From: Schizophyllum amplum
Taxonomy: Eukaryota; Basidiomycota; Agaricomycetes; Agaricales; Schizophyllaceae
Assembly: GCA_007026445.1 (NCBI GenBank)
Contig: VDMD01000064.1
Coordinates: 1-64,000, forward strand
Direction: 5' to 3'
DNA length: 64,000 nucleotides
Shown here: positions 54,006 to 63,970 of the stretch, in pieces
How the letters are laid out: each line of letters begins with the position of its first letter
Position numbering within the stretch: position 1 is the stretch's first letter
Notes under the pieces: model-generated
Databases searched by the model: none
What the model saw: the letters and a program-made list of their open reading frames with translations, nothing else
Told to the model about the DNA's origin: nothing
Position numbers and translations under genes: made by a program

Positions 54006-54393
54006 CCGTCGGCCACGACGAAAACGCCGTCACCGCCGCCCACGCGCCCCGCAATGACACATCACCGATCACGTGCTGCCGTCCATTACGCTGCTTCGGC
54101 CACTCAGGCCGGCTCTGTAGCCCACACCGAGTGGTTGAAGACCAAGGCCGCCTCGTCCCTGAACACTGACACTGGCGCCTCTCTGCACATGACCCCCAGA
54201 CGCGACTGGTTCGTCTCCTACTCGCCCCATCGCGTCCCCATCCGTCTAGCCAACGGAGTTCTGGTCTATTCAGAGGGCATTGGATCGATCGAGTTCCAGC
54301 CAGTGGTCAACAACAAGGAGCTTCGCCCTATCGTCTTCTTTGATGTCCTCCACGTCCCTCTCCTCGCCTCTAATCTGCTGTCCATCTATTATC
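54006..54393 (+). pseudogene. Copia-4 protease-region fragment
   Basis: Plus-strand frame with HTEWLKTKAASSLNTDTGAS (protease), RDWFVSYSPHRVPIRLANG and VPLLASNLLSIYYL. Related to but distinct from Copia-2. Joined head-to-head to Copia-2b at 54,005; continues at 56,745 after GO-2. Confidence 0.85.
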
Positions 54394-54466
54394 TGTTGGG
54401 ATTGGTGTGCTTGGACCGGCCCAATGGGGAAGTCCGCCGGATTAGGTAGTCATTGTTCCCATTGTA

Positions 54467-55252
54467 AGGTACTCCTCATACATCTTCGACCAACCCCACG
54501 TTGTGTGACAGTCACATTCCGGATTTGGGCATACCTGCCTCGGGCATGCCTCGGTCGACATCGGCGGGCTCATAACTTAGGTTGTAGTAAACTTATGGAA
54601 AATCTGCTACCACAGTCCTCTGGGGAAATGTCCCAAGAGTAGATTCCCCCATTTTTATGATAAGGTGCGCTCATCTGAGGAACTAGTTCCAACAATATGA
54701 TTGGCTGAAGCATGCGGCCAGTCCCCTTTGGACTGCAGGCCAGCACGGTAACCTGGCACTTGCAAAAGCACATATATATGTACTTAAGTCATGGATAACG
54801 ACCTTAGTCCATCCAAATTGAGGGCCACTTAGTGTTCTCCCGCCCAAGTCTCTTTGGGAAGTGATGCTATTATCCGGCAAGATAGTAACCATACTGAGTC
54901 GGTTTCTGTCAGTTCTGTGACAAAACTTCATTAGCTTTGACGATTTATCAGTCCATAGATGAGCTCCAATTGACGAAGTGTCGCTCAGGCCGTCGACAAC
55001 AGCATGGAACGGGAGGTGGCCGCGAAATTCATTGAAAATGGAACTAGATATTTGGGTGGTCTCGGATTTCTTCTAAAGGGCAACGGCCACAACGAGGGCT
55101 ATGATATCTCAAACCCTGTGCGGCCAGAATTCCCATTTCTGAACGCATAAATAAGTAAACGATTTTATTCTGCTTTTCTCCCATAATTTCACCATATCGG
55201 GCGTGTCACGCTTGCGCACGTGGGGTTGGTCGAAGATGTATGAGGAGTACCT
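54467..55252. mobile_element. TA-flanked TIR element, 786 bp, in the GO-2 LTR
   Basis: Terminal inverted repeats of 34 bp, perfect, beginning AGGTACTCCTCATACATC. TA on both sides (54,465-54,466 and 55,253-55,254). Removing the element and one TA restores the LTR as found at 56,605-56,744. No coding capacity; fits a Tc1/mariner-type non-autonomous element. Confidence 0.9.
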
Positions 55253-55446
55253 TACTCTCTCGTCCCGAACCATCATCATTTGTGTTTGTGTTTGTGTCTG
55301 TGCCGCTTTCTTCACTCAATAGGTTATGAGCCCCGCGCTCTAGCTTATCTAAACCTCAAAAACAGTCTCTCTGCTTGCTCTAAACCCTCAGAAAACCCCT
55401 ACAAAAATTTCCTCTTATCTGATCACCCTCTATCGGCTCATCCACA

Positions 55447-56508
55447 ATGTCCCTCATCTCTCCCGTCCTCTCCAGGGGTCTGGAGCGTATCCCTGACCTT
55501 GCAGGAGAGTCCGATTGGCACTCCTTCAAGGAGCAGATGTCGCGCTTCTTCCGCGCTGCTCAGGCCGACTACGTCACCTCTGACCCTGCTGCTGCGGTGC
55601 CTGACCCCAAGAAGCCCCTCGATGCTGAGCTTGAGTGGCTGCTCTACACCAAGCTCAGTCCCGACGCCGCGGCACTGGTCAAGGACTGCACAGGGGCAAA
55701 GGCGATCTGGAAGGTGCTGAAGGAGAAGTACGAGAAGCCCACTCCCTGGAAGCGCATGCATGCTCGCAAGGCCTTCCAGCAGTGCCGCCATGACCCCTCT
55801 CACCCCATCGAGACGCAAATCACCAACGTCAAGGCGCAGAAGGCCATCCTCACTGGCCTGGGCGTCACTGTCTCTGATGACGAGGTCATGAACGTCATCC
55901 TCATCAACCTGGATGACTCCTTCGATCAGATACGTATCAACATCCTCTCCCAGACCGCCCTCACCCTCGACACCGCCATTAACATGCTCACCTCGAACTC
56001 TGGCGCGGCATTCAGTGTCAAGCAGGAGGAGTTCATCCCTTCGCTTGCGGGGAATGCCGCTCGTGTTGGTCGCGGTCGCCAGGAGCAGGAGGGTCTGTTG
56101 GACGGGCGCCAGAATGACCCCAGCACATTCTGGCTGGACGACAAGGGGTATCGCTGGTGCAACGTCAACAGCAGGGACTGTCACCGCTGTGGGCGTTCCG
56201 GGCATATCGCCGCCTTCTGCATGTTCGCCATGCCCGAGGCGATCAGGCAGAAGATCTCGGACAAGGTGCATCTCAATGCGAACATGGTCGCCTCGCTCGC
56301 GGAGCTTGACGCGGAGGTCGAGCAGGACTACCAGGTGGATCAGGCTTATGGCGCGTATGTCGTTCCTGCTCGTCGGTCGTCCCCCTCCCCTCCTTCTTCA
56401 CCGCGTCTCGCTTCCCCCGCCCCTTCGTCCTCGGCCACCGCTTCTGTCCGCCAGGGTCGTGCCCCTCGTTCCTCCAGGAATGCGCCGAAGATGATTCTCT
56501 TCTCGTGA
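55447..56508 (+). CDS. Gag protein of GO-2
   Basis: 353 residues from MSLISPVLSRGLERIPDL, the same length as GO-1 gag. Opening GESDWHSFKEQMSRFFRA, then TGAKAIWKVLKEKYEKP, KAFQQCRHDPSHP, a zinc knuckle CHRCGRSGHIAAFC (2-4-4 spacing) and a Ser/Pro-rich tail. Uninterrupted frame. Related to GO-1 gag but clearly diverged, so the gag-only architecture is shared by two lineages. Confidence 0.85.
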   Translation: MSLISPVLSRGLERIPDLAGESDWHSFKEQMSRFFRAAQADYVTSDPAAAVPDPKKPLDAELEWLLYTKLSPDAAALVKDCTGAKAIWKVLKEKYEKPTPWKRMHARKAFQQCRHDPSHPIETQITNVKAQKAILTGLGVTVSDDEVMNVILINLDDSFDQIRINILSQTALTLDTAINMLTSNSGAAFSVKQEEFIPSLAGNAARVGRGRQEQEGLLDGRQNDPSTFWLDDKGYRWCNVNSRDCHRCGRSGHIAAFCMFAMPEAIRQKISDKVHLNANMVASLAELDAEVEQDYQVDQAYGAYVVPARRSSPSPPSSPRLASPAPSSSATASVRQGRAPRSSRNAPKMILFS

Positions 56509-56744
56509 TGGATATAGGAGGATGCACATTTGGTGGAAGTTGCAGGATTAGGTGGGAGCTTGATTAGGTGGGAGTTCTTTTGCGGTCCGGCGCACAGGTG
56601 GGAGTGTTGGGATTGGTGTGCTTGGACCGGCCCAATGGGGAAGTCCGCCGGATTAGGTAGTCATTGTTCCCATTGTACTCTCTCGTCCCGAACCATCATC
56701 ATTTGTGTTTGTGTTTGTGTCTGTGCCGCTTTCTTCACTCAATA

Positions 56745-57021
56745 TTATCTGACGACTCAGAAGGGATATGAGGTGCGCATTGTGGACAGGACTACGTCAT
56801 TCTACCATGGAGGTGCACTTGTCTGCACTGCAAGTGTGGATGGGTCAAACACGGGCTATCGAGACGGCTACATCCGGCCGCCGCGTGTGCAGTGCGCCGG
56901 CGCTGCGTCCACCACGCTCCCTCTCGACGCCTCGCTGTGGCATCGCCGCTTTGGACACGTCAACCACGGCGACATCGGCAAGCTGCGCAGTCGCAAGCTC
57001 GTCAAGGGCATGTGCTTCGAC
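56745..57021 (+). pseudogene. Copia-4 integrase-start fragment
   Basis: Continues the 54,393 frame: YYLTTQKGYEVRIVDRTT, ASTTLPLDASLWHRRFGHVN, GDIGKLRSRKLVKGM. Ends at 57,021 against an LTR fragment. Confidence 0.85.
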
Positions 57022-57324
57022 ATATCAAGAGAAGAATGCACAAACACTGACACAAACACACAAGATGACGGTCGAAGTGTTGGAAGGGGTGACCGAGCAC
57101 GTCTCGCGTTATCCCTGGTTTTGGTATATCTTCGCGCTTTTCCGATCACGTGACCGCGTCTATCTCACATGACCCACCCGACTGTATAGTACACCGGCGA
57201 ATGCCGAGACTCGTCGCTCCTAGAGCGGACACAACCAAGTCTCTATCACTGACTTGGTTGCTACCGCTCTAGGTGCGTAGCTACACGTTTTACTTGCTTG
57301 AATATATCACTGACTTGGTTGCAC
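57022..57324. repeat. LTR fragments: GO (minus), then LTR-B (plus)
   Basis: 57,023-57,077 is the end of a GO-type LTR (TATCAAGAGAAGAATGCAC). At 57,078 LTR-B starts (TGTTGGAAGGGGTGACC) and is truncated at about 57,322, inside its second internal repeat. Confidence 0.8.
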
Positions 57325-57960
57325 GTTGGGATTGGTGTTCTAGCACGCTCTCGTGCTTATGGTATTTTTCTCTGATTTTCCCTGATTTTTCCCATGCCTC
57401 TATCGCTACTTATGCGCGCACTACGCCTTACGCTGTGCGCCACATACTGTACCGGCATGACCGTAAGTTCACTGGGCGTTACGCGTTACGCTGTGAACAA
57501 CTCCCGAGCGTAGTTCACGGAGGCCCGGACCGGCCTTTCAACGCGTTATAAAGCAAAAATCGACATATTTGGAGGACCTAACGTACTCAGAAGAGCAAAA
57601 CAATGCGTTTAGCGCTCGAATGAACAAAAAATACGAAGATTTGAGCTAAAATGCGATTATTTAAGCCATGTGGCGTCTCAAAAAACCCGCCGTTACGCGT
57701 TACGGAACCGGCTTAGGTTCAGTTCAGAGGCCCCCGTTACGCGTTATGTGAACATGCGGTCATGCCGGTACAGTATTCCGCTTAGTCATCGGCATTTCCC
57801 GGTCTGTCTGCCTAGAGCGGCCGCATCCAAGTCTCTCTTCATCTCTGACTTGTGTGCTGTCGCTCTAGGTGCGTAGTTACACGTTCTATAGCTTGCTATA
57901 CATCTCTGACTTGTGTGCTGTCGCTCTAGTGTGATCTGATCCTCTGTTCTACCTCGGATA
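57325..57960 (+). repeat. Solo-like LTR-A carrying a MITE
   Basis: GTTGGGATTGGTGTTCTAGC to CTACCTCGGATA, matching the 303-bp LTR-A except for a 327-bp insertion. No associated internal copia sequence. Confidence 0.85.
57447..57773. mobile_element. TA-flanked MITE, 327 bp, in LTR-A
   Basis: Terminal inverted repeats CTGTACCGGCATGACCG, then GTTCAC three bases on, at both ends. TA duplication at 57,445-57,446 and 57,774-57,775, restoring CACATATTCCGC of LTR-A. The interior has repeated CGTTACGCGTTACG. No coding capacity. Confidence 0.9.
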
Positions 57961-58369
57961 GGACCGGCCCGATTGGGATAGTCACACTTGTCTTCGACCG
58001 TCATTTTGCGTGTTTGTGTCTGTGTTTGCGCGTTTCTCTCTTGACACACCCACCTAATCAAGCTCTCACCTAATCCTGCAACTCCCACCAAATGTGCATC
58101 CTCCTATATCCATCACAAGAAGAGAATCATCTTCAGCACATTCCTGGAAGAACGAGGGGCACGACCCTGGCGGACAGAAGCGGTGGCCAAAGGCGAAGGG
58201 GCGGGGGAAGCGAGACACGGTGAAGAAGGAGGGGAGGGGGACGACCGACGAGCAGGAACAACATACGCGCCATAAGCCTGATCCACCTGGTAGTCCTGCT
58301 CGACCTCCGCGTCAAGCTCCGCGAGCGAGGCGACCATGTTCGCATTGAGATGCACCTTGTCCGAGATCT
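57961..58369 (-). pseudogene. GO-type LTR fragment and gag C-terminal fragment
   Basis: 57,961-58,043 is a shortened GO LTR. From 58,044 the AGGTGGGAG-type polypurine region is followed by the C-terminus of a GO-2-like gag on the minus strand (DKVHLNANMVASL to the stop at 58,113). It ends at 58,369, where an NTE-2-type element begins. Confidence 0.8.
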
Positions 58370-59408
58370 GAAAAGCGAGCCACAACCGCCAGCGCACGGC
58401 GCCTTTGCGGGCAACAACAGTAGCAAGCGGCTCGCCTGACGCGCATCTCCCGCGGCGGGCGGCCGCTCTCGTCAAGCCACCCCATCCCCCAGCCCCTAGC
58501 GCTTCCCCCCACCATGAGCAGAGCCCGTTCGAGGACTCATTGCACCGGAACTTCTGGTGCTTTGCTCTTGGCTGGGGATGCGTCTAGAGGGCCCCCCAAC
58601 ATCTCGCCTAGCACCACCACCATCCCTACGCCCACCTCCTGCTCCTGGATCTCTCCACGCCGGGCGCCGCGCACTGTGCAAGTGTGTGTCGCCCACGCTC
58701 CCGTGTTCGTGCAGTGCAGGCGGAGGCCCAGGCGCATCAGCAGTTCTATGAGCACTGACGTTGCCGAGGTGCGGGCCCGACGTGCGGAGAGAAACGTAGG
58801 AAGGCGACGCGTACGCGCTACGTACCAGGAGGGTGGTGCGCGCGCATGTGTATATGCACGCACTTGCGTGCGCACGCAGCGACAGCAGGCCAGCGCACGC
58901 CTCTACCTCCCGCTCCCCCTCCCTCTACGTAGCCCATCACCCAGACCCACCTGCTCGCTGCGCGACCGTCCTGTGGACGCGACGTGCAGCGGGCGGCCTC
59001 TTTTACGTGTTTTCACGTGTTTTTCCCGTAATGTCCCCGCCCTCTATGTGTAGCTACATAACATATATAATATATGTGATTTACAAGCAATCAGAGGCAG
59101 CGCCGCCAGCAGCGGTGGCGCGCACGTACCCGTGCGGGTGGTGATCAACCGCCCTACCCAAACGGGAAGGGCCATCAATCATGCCCAGCCAGCGCGAGGG
59201 CGAGCCGGGCACGCGACGCGAGCCGCCCACCGCGCCCTGCCTAATAAGGCGACCACACCCGCATCGCGCGGCATGCCCCCGAAGGCTGGGACCCCCACCG
59301 GAAGGTCTGGGAGGGGCCTGTGGCTGTGCAGATAAGTCATTCGCAACCTTTTCAACTGCTTGGCAAGCAATTAGTCGGGACCTTGTAAAGGTACTACTTG
59401 CGCAGGTG
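58370..59408 (+). mobile_element. Right part of an NTE-2-type element
   Basis: Matches the right third of NTE-2 (6,980-8,066): CGGCTCGCCTGACGCGC, SHR hairpin copy 6, the CTAATAAGGCGA and CAAACGGGAAGG subterminal blocks, and terminus CAGGTG at 59,403-59,408. Gag sequence resumes at 59,409, but on the opposite strand from the gag on its left. The region has therefore been rearranged after or during insertion. Confidence 0.75.
58512..58571 (+). repeat. SHR hairpin copy 6
   Basis: Outer arms CCATGAGCAGAG (58,512-58,523) and TTTGCTCTTGG (58,561-58,571) with one mismatch and a G-T pair. Inner stem GCACCGG/CTGGTGC. Bulge CCCGTTCGAGGACTCATT. Confidence 0.75.
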
Positions 59409-59825
59409 GCAGAAGGCCATCCTCACCGGCCTGGGGGTCACTGTCTCTGATGACGAGGTCATGGACGTCATCCTCATCAACCTGGATGACTCCTTCGATC
59501 AGATACGTATCAACATCCTCTCCCAGACCGCCCTCACCCTCAACACCACCATTAACATGCTCACCTCGAATTCTGGCGCGGCATTCAGTGTCAAGCAGGA
59601 GGAGTTCATCCCTTCGCTTGCAGGGAATGCCGCCCGTGTTGGCCGCGGTCGCCAGGAGCAGGAGGGTCTGTTGGACGGGCGCCAGAATGACCCCAGCACA
59701 TTCTGGCTGGACAACAAGGGGTATCGCTGGTGCAACGTCAACAGCAGGGACTGTCACCGCTGTGGGCGTTCCGGTCATATCGCCGCCTTCTGCATGTTCG
59801 CCATGCCTGAGGTGATCAAGCAGAA
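59409..59825 (+). pseudogene. GO-type gag fragment
   Basis: Encodes QKAILTGLGVTVSDDEVM through the zinc knuckle CHRCGRSGHIAAFC to PEVIKQK. More than 90% of residues match GO-2 gag by eye. Truncated on both sides. Confidence 0.85.
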
Positions 59826-60544
59826 GAGACACCGAGCGCGCTCTACGCGCCCTCGACACCAATATCTACTATATGTTAGTAATGATCCATATGCAGGGCG
59901 CATACACGCACCTGCAGCGCGCCCGCTCGCGCTCGCTCATCCCTCGCGTCATCTGCGTTCTGCAGCTTGTTGTGACGTGTCCCGTCATTGAAAATGTTAC
60001 TTCAACGCTAATGTGAAGTGCACGAGGTCGAATAAAGGGGCGGGGGAGGTCTTGGGGGCAGCCGCAAGGTCGGGACAATGGGCATGCCAACGAGCTCAGG
60101 AGTCGGTCAATACATCATCCTTCCCCCACATACCTCTGTCTGCACGCCCGCAGGCGCGCTCTGCACTAACACGTATCTTTGCACTCCAGCGTATCCACCA
60201 TGGTCCGGACTCGGACCTAGTATCCAGTCCGCTGTCTGCGTCCATGTCCGGTCTGGGTCCAGTCCAGATCCCGCCCGGCTCGGGTGTTCGACACCCCTCG
60301 GATACATTGGTAATGTCCTCGTCATGTCTTTCACGTCTACTACGCTTGCTATCCGTTTCCTGTCATGAACCCTTACGTTTACCTGACCCCTTCCCTCATA
60401 TCTACGGATCTGATCCGTCCTTCCACATGGTCCAGTCCGATTCGGACTTCCGGACAGTCCGGACCGGTTATCGGATTCATTATCAGTCTATATCTGTCCT
60501 ACTCCTGCGCTATCGCCATCAAGTAAGATGTGTTGAAAAGCGAG
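59826..60544. repeat. TCCGGAC-rich low-complexity stretch, otherwise empty
   Basis: 60,195-60,480 is rich in TCCGGAC / GTCCGGA motifs (TGGTCCGGACTCGGACC, AGTCCGGACCGG). The rest shows nothing recognisable. No supported gene. Confidence 0.45.
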
Positions 60545-62800
60545 TAGGGAAAGGCACGGGTCTACCCCCGGGTTTTTTGGGCCAACCCGTACCCTTACCC
60601 AAGGGGGTGTCGAACTGAAAATAGCGCACCGGGGGTGGGGAGGGAGGGGGGGTCGGCAGCCCGCTTAAAATTAATTTGGACCTTCTTTAAACTAAGCTCT
60701 AGGGCTGCTCTGTGCATCCCAATACCCATGACCTACTCACTTGCAGGCTATACATACATCCCCCACAGCAGCTTCTCTCATTTACGACAAGACACAGGCA
60801 ACTGGCTCTTGCACGCGCACAGTCACGTGGCCAACGTTCAGATTTCGATGACGCCAAAACTTCTGACTTTGAATTAAAATTAGCTCTAGATAAGTTTAGA
60901 TGACAATAGATAGTGCAACGAGAGGGTATAAGAACCTGCAAAACCCGAGCCGACGCGCCAGCTGCCAAAATGGCAATTGCCGAGCGCACGTGATATCACA
61001 TGAAGGGGGGAGGGGGGAGGGGTAACCGGTCTACGAAGAATTTGGACCCGCGGTCATTTTCTGCGAACCCGGCACCCCCTTGCCCTTACCCTCACAAAAC
61101 CCATACCCGTAGTGCGGGTCGGGTACGCGGGTTTTTGCGGGTTACCCGCGGGTTGTAGGTAAACCCGCCTCCGGGGCTTTCAGAGGCTCGTAAATGACAG
61201 AAAAATCAATATTTTGTTTGAAGGTACTTATGCTGGTGTATACAAGTAAATCGCGGGAGGGGCGTAATCAGGCCATGGACGAGATGTGTAGATCCGCGCG
61301 CTGTGTTGAACAACGTGTAGCGCGCCCTGCATGGAAACGCGCTCGGCGGCGAGGAAGCAGAGTGTGCGCGTGACGCATAGCGTATGCTCGCACGAAGGTG
61401 TACGCTTGAAGCGCGGTGCGCAGTGCTCTCGGCCCTCCCGCTGCTCCAGCGCAAGGCAGCTACATACATTGTGATTGAGCAGGAGGGGTGCCGCAGGGTG
61501 AATGCAGAACGATCGGGGGACCGAGTTTACATGCACCCTGTGCTAGATGCTTGTGCGCTGGCGCAAGCACTACCGTTTACGTGGTAGTGAGGGCGGGGGG
61601 ATATTGGGGTTGGGCACGCTTGGCATGCAGGGCCGGACTGACACGTTTGAAGCGTGTTCGCAAGGTCGGAAACCCCTCAGGTGTGCACGACCGCTGAGTA
61701 CCGCACCGCGAATGCCCGGTGCGATGAGTACTCAAGCAGTGGGTGCTCCGCGGCATGCACAGCTGGGTTGGAGGCGGGGGAGGGATTTCGCATAGGCTGG
61801 CCTTAGGCGACGCGCACTCGCTGCTCGATGCAACGCACGCGCGGCGGGCAATGTGATGCGGCAGTGGAGGGGGCGTAACATAGGCGGCTGGCGCTTGTGC
61901 ACCGTGCCAAGGATCGTATATACTGTACAATATATCAGCTATGAAGGGAGCAGATGACCTAGCCACGCACCTGTAGCACCTATGCCGTTTGGACGTTGTC
62001 TCCTCTACTGTTGTTGTGGTGATCCGCAGCGAAGGCAGAAATTTGTCTCCTAGCCTCCTGAAGTTCCTTAAAGGTGGAAGAGGGGGACTGTCAAAAGTGG
62101 TGGGTAGGCGGACGAGCCTGCCTTCAGCCCGACGCACCGTGTCACGTCACACGGTGCATCTAAGTACCTTGCACCCTTACAATTCCCGATTACGGAATTC
62201 TAACGCTTACTTTTATAGGGGCTCCGCCCTTTTCCGCCCCTCAGTCTTTACCCTCACTGCAGGAAGACTGAGGGTGCGTCTTACACTACATTTACTTTAT
62301 CCTCAGCTAACAGTACCTCAGTCTTACATGTCCTGCGCATCCTTAGGTACGAATACAGTTTTTACCCTCACTGCAGGAAGACTGAGGTCTTACGCGTCCT
62401 GCGCATCCTTAGCCTTAGCTCGTGAAAGGGATGACGGTAGGCCCCGGGCAGCCGGAAGCGCTGGGGCGGTCGTAGTTGAGGGAGGAGAGGCGTTGATGGC
62501 GAGAGTCGGCGACCCAGACCGGATTGCCGAGCATCGCCGTCGACGCGCATATCACCCGTCGCGTGTTTCTAACCATTCTTGCGCTCATTTTTGAGTATGG
62601 AAGGATGTACATTAACATGACAGTAGTGTCTTCGCTAATGCCAACTATGGCATCAAAATGGTTGATTTTTGACGGGTTTGCAGAGGGTTTCCCACGGGTT
62701 GACCTTGGGTTGACGGGTCGGCACATTGCAACCCGTACCCAACCCTTGCAAACCCGTACCCGTAAACCCGGCGGGTTATCCCTACCCCTGTCATTCCCTA
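60545..62800 (-). repeat. Dispersed repeat X2, inverted relative of X1
   Basis: On the minus strand it has the same block order as X1: the ACCCGT block (62,790-62,640), the module shared with the NTE elements (62,545-62,440), an SHR hairpin (61,765-61,677), the second CGGGTA block (61,200-61,070), then a block with CGCACCGGGGGTGGGGAGGG (60,660-60,600). An internal duplication around ACCCTCACTGCAGGAAGACT (62,250 and 62,365) is absent from X1. No conserved reading frame. Confidence 0.6.
61677..61765 (-). repeat. SHR hairpin copy 7
   Basis: Core AGTACCGCACCGCGAATGCC (61,697-61,716), continuing CGGTGCGATGAGTACT, is itself a near-perfect 36-bp palindrome. Outer arms CAGGTGTGCA (61,678 region) and TGCACAGCTG (61,756 region) pair. 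Confidence 0.75.
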
Positions 62801-63685
62801 AAAGCGAGCGATAGTGAGTATCGCTGGACGGAGAATTTCACTCACAGCTAATTTTTGTGGTATGATTTGCGTGAGACATGTGTCTCAATGGCTTCCAGAA
62901 CTTCAATATAAAAGCTGCTCCGTCCAGGCATAGTCTCAAATTTCCGCTTTCCAACACACTTTATCCCGAGGTGATACACGAAGAAGTGATGGAGGAGATA
63001 CAGTTCATGGCGGGAACAAAATCCTTAGCGAGAGCAAACACGACCAAATATGCCGGATCCGTTTGCGGACCGTGCGCACCCCCACTACTCAGCTGGCCTG
63101 ATTAGTTGAAGCAGATGATCAAGCTGTCACGATCTGTCACGCCTCCTACAAGGACCCATTAACTCCCACCTGGATCCCTAGAGTACGGCCTCATGCCCGC
63201 CTCATGGTCTTCTAGTATACATTCAAGCCCTAGTACACGAGGCCTCCTTAGACTTAGTATTTCCGTTACCTCTGCCCAATTGCCTCGTGTTTCCTTCTGC
63301 AATCTGATTTGGTTCTCTTCTCTTCTCATCTCTGTCTGATCTCGTCCGCCGTCCGCATCCCGCCGAGTACTAGCCTCATTATCCGCCTCCGACTCCTCGA
63401 CCAACATCGATCCTCAAAAGAAGCCGAGCCTAACACAAGCACAGAAATGCAGATTGCCCAATCAAGCAACAATGAATTTAAAAATTTTGGCAGTTGCAAA
63501 GACATTCCGGAACAGTAATAAGGTGTGAGAGGTGTGTATTGAGACAACCTCTGCAGACCTGTTTCTGGATCTCTGCAGCACCTTATGCTGTGCACTCAAT
63601 ATATTAAATGACGGAAGTTTCCAAGGCATTAATTACATTGGCCGAAGTAAAGTCTCTAGCCAACATACCGACGAGCCAGAGCCCT
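62801..63685. other. No feature recognised
   Basis: Unique-looking sequence of ordinary composition. Short frames lack family signatures. Confidence 0.4.
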
Positions 63686-63970
63686 TTTGGGGCTATTGGG
63701 CTGGTCCGGCTCGCTGGGCAGGCCTTAGGGCAGCCCGCGCGGGCGGCTGGGGCCCGGCTCGTATGCGCGCGCGAGCCCGCACGGCTCCGCTCGGGCTTGC
63801 CCGGCACGCGCCGGCCCTCGGGCTCGGTACCGTGGCGTGCCGGCTGCGCGCTGATGGCGCCCTGCCAGCGTCGCTGCCAGGCGCGCGCCCTCGCCGCGAC
63901 ACGCGGCGGCGTCGTCGCGCTGCTGCGCAGCAGCGGGAAAATCAAAAAAATCGTACAAAATGTATAGTAG
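63686..63970. repeat. GC-rich stretch resembling an NTE subterminal region
   Basis: Composition and phrases such as CCGGCTCGCTGGGCAGGCC, GCGCGCGAGCCCGCACGG and CTGATGGCGCCCTGCC recall the subterminal parts of the NTE elements, with abrupt return to AT-rich sequence at 63,940. No terminus was identified. Confidence 0.4.

Larger units (their letters stand above)
54394..56744 (+). mobile_element. GO-2, gag-only LTR retroelement
   Basis: 5-bp duplication TTATC at 54,389-54,393 and 56,745-56,749. The 3' LTR is 140 bp (56,605-56,744, TGTTGGGATTGG to TCACTCAATA). The 5' LTR is 54,394-54,466 plus 55,255-55,321, split by a TA-flanked insertion. Without that insertion the element is 1,563 bp, essentially the same as GO-1 (1,564). 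Primer site GGTTATGAGCCCCGCGCTCT at 55,322. The only gene is gag. The purine tract GGTGGGAG is repeated before the 3' LTR. Confidence 0.9.
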
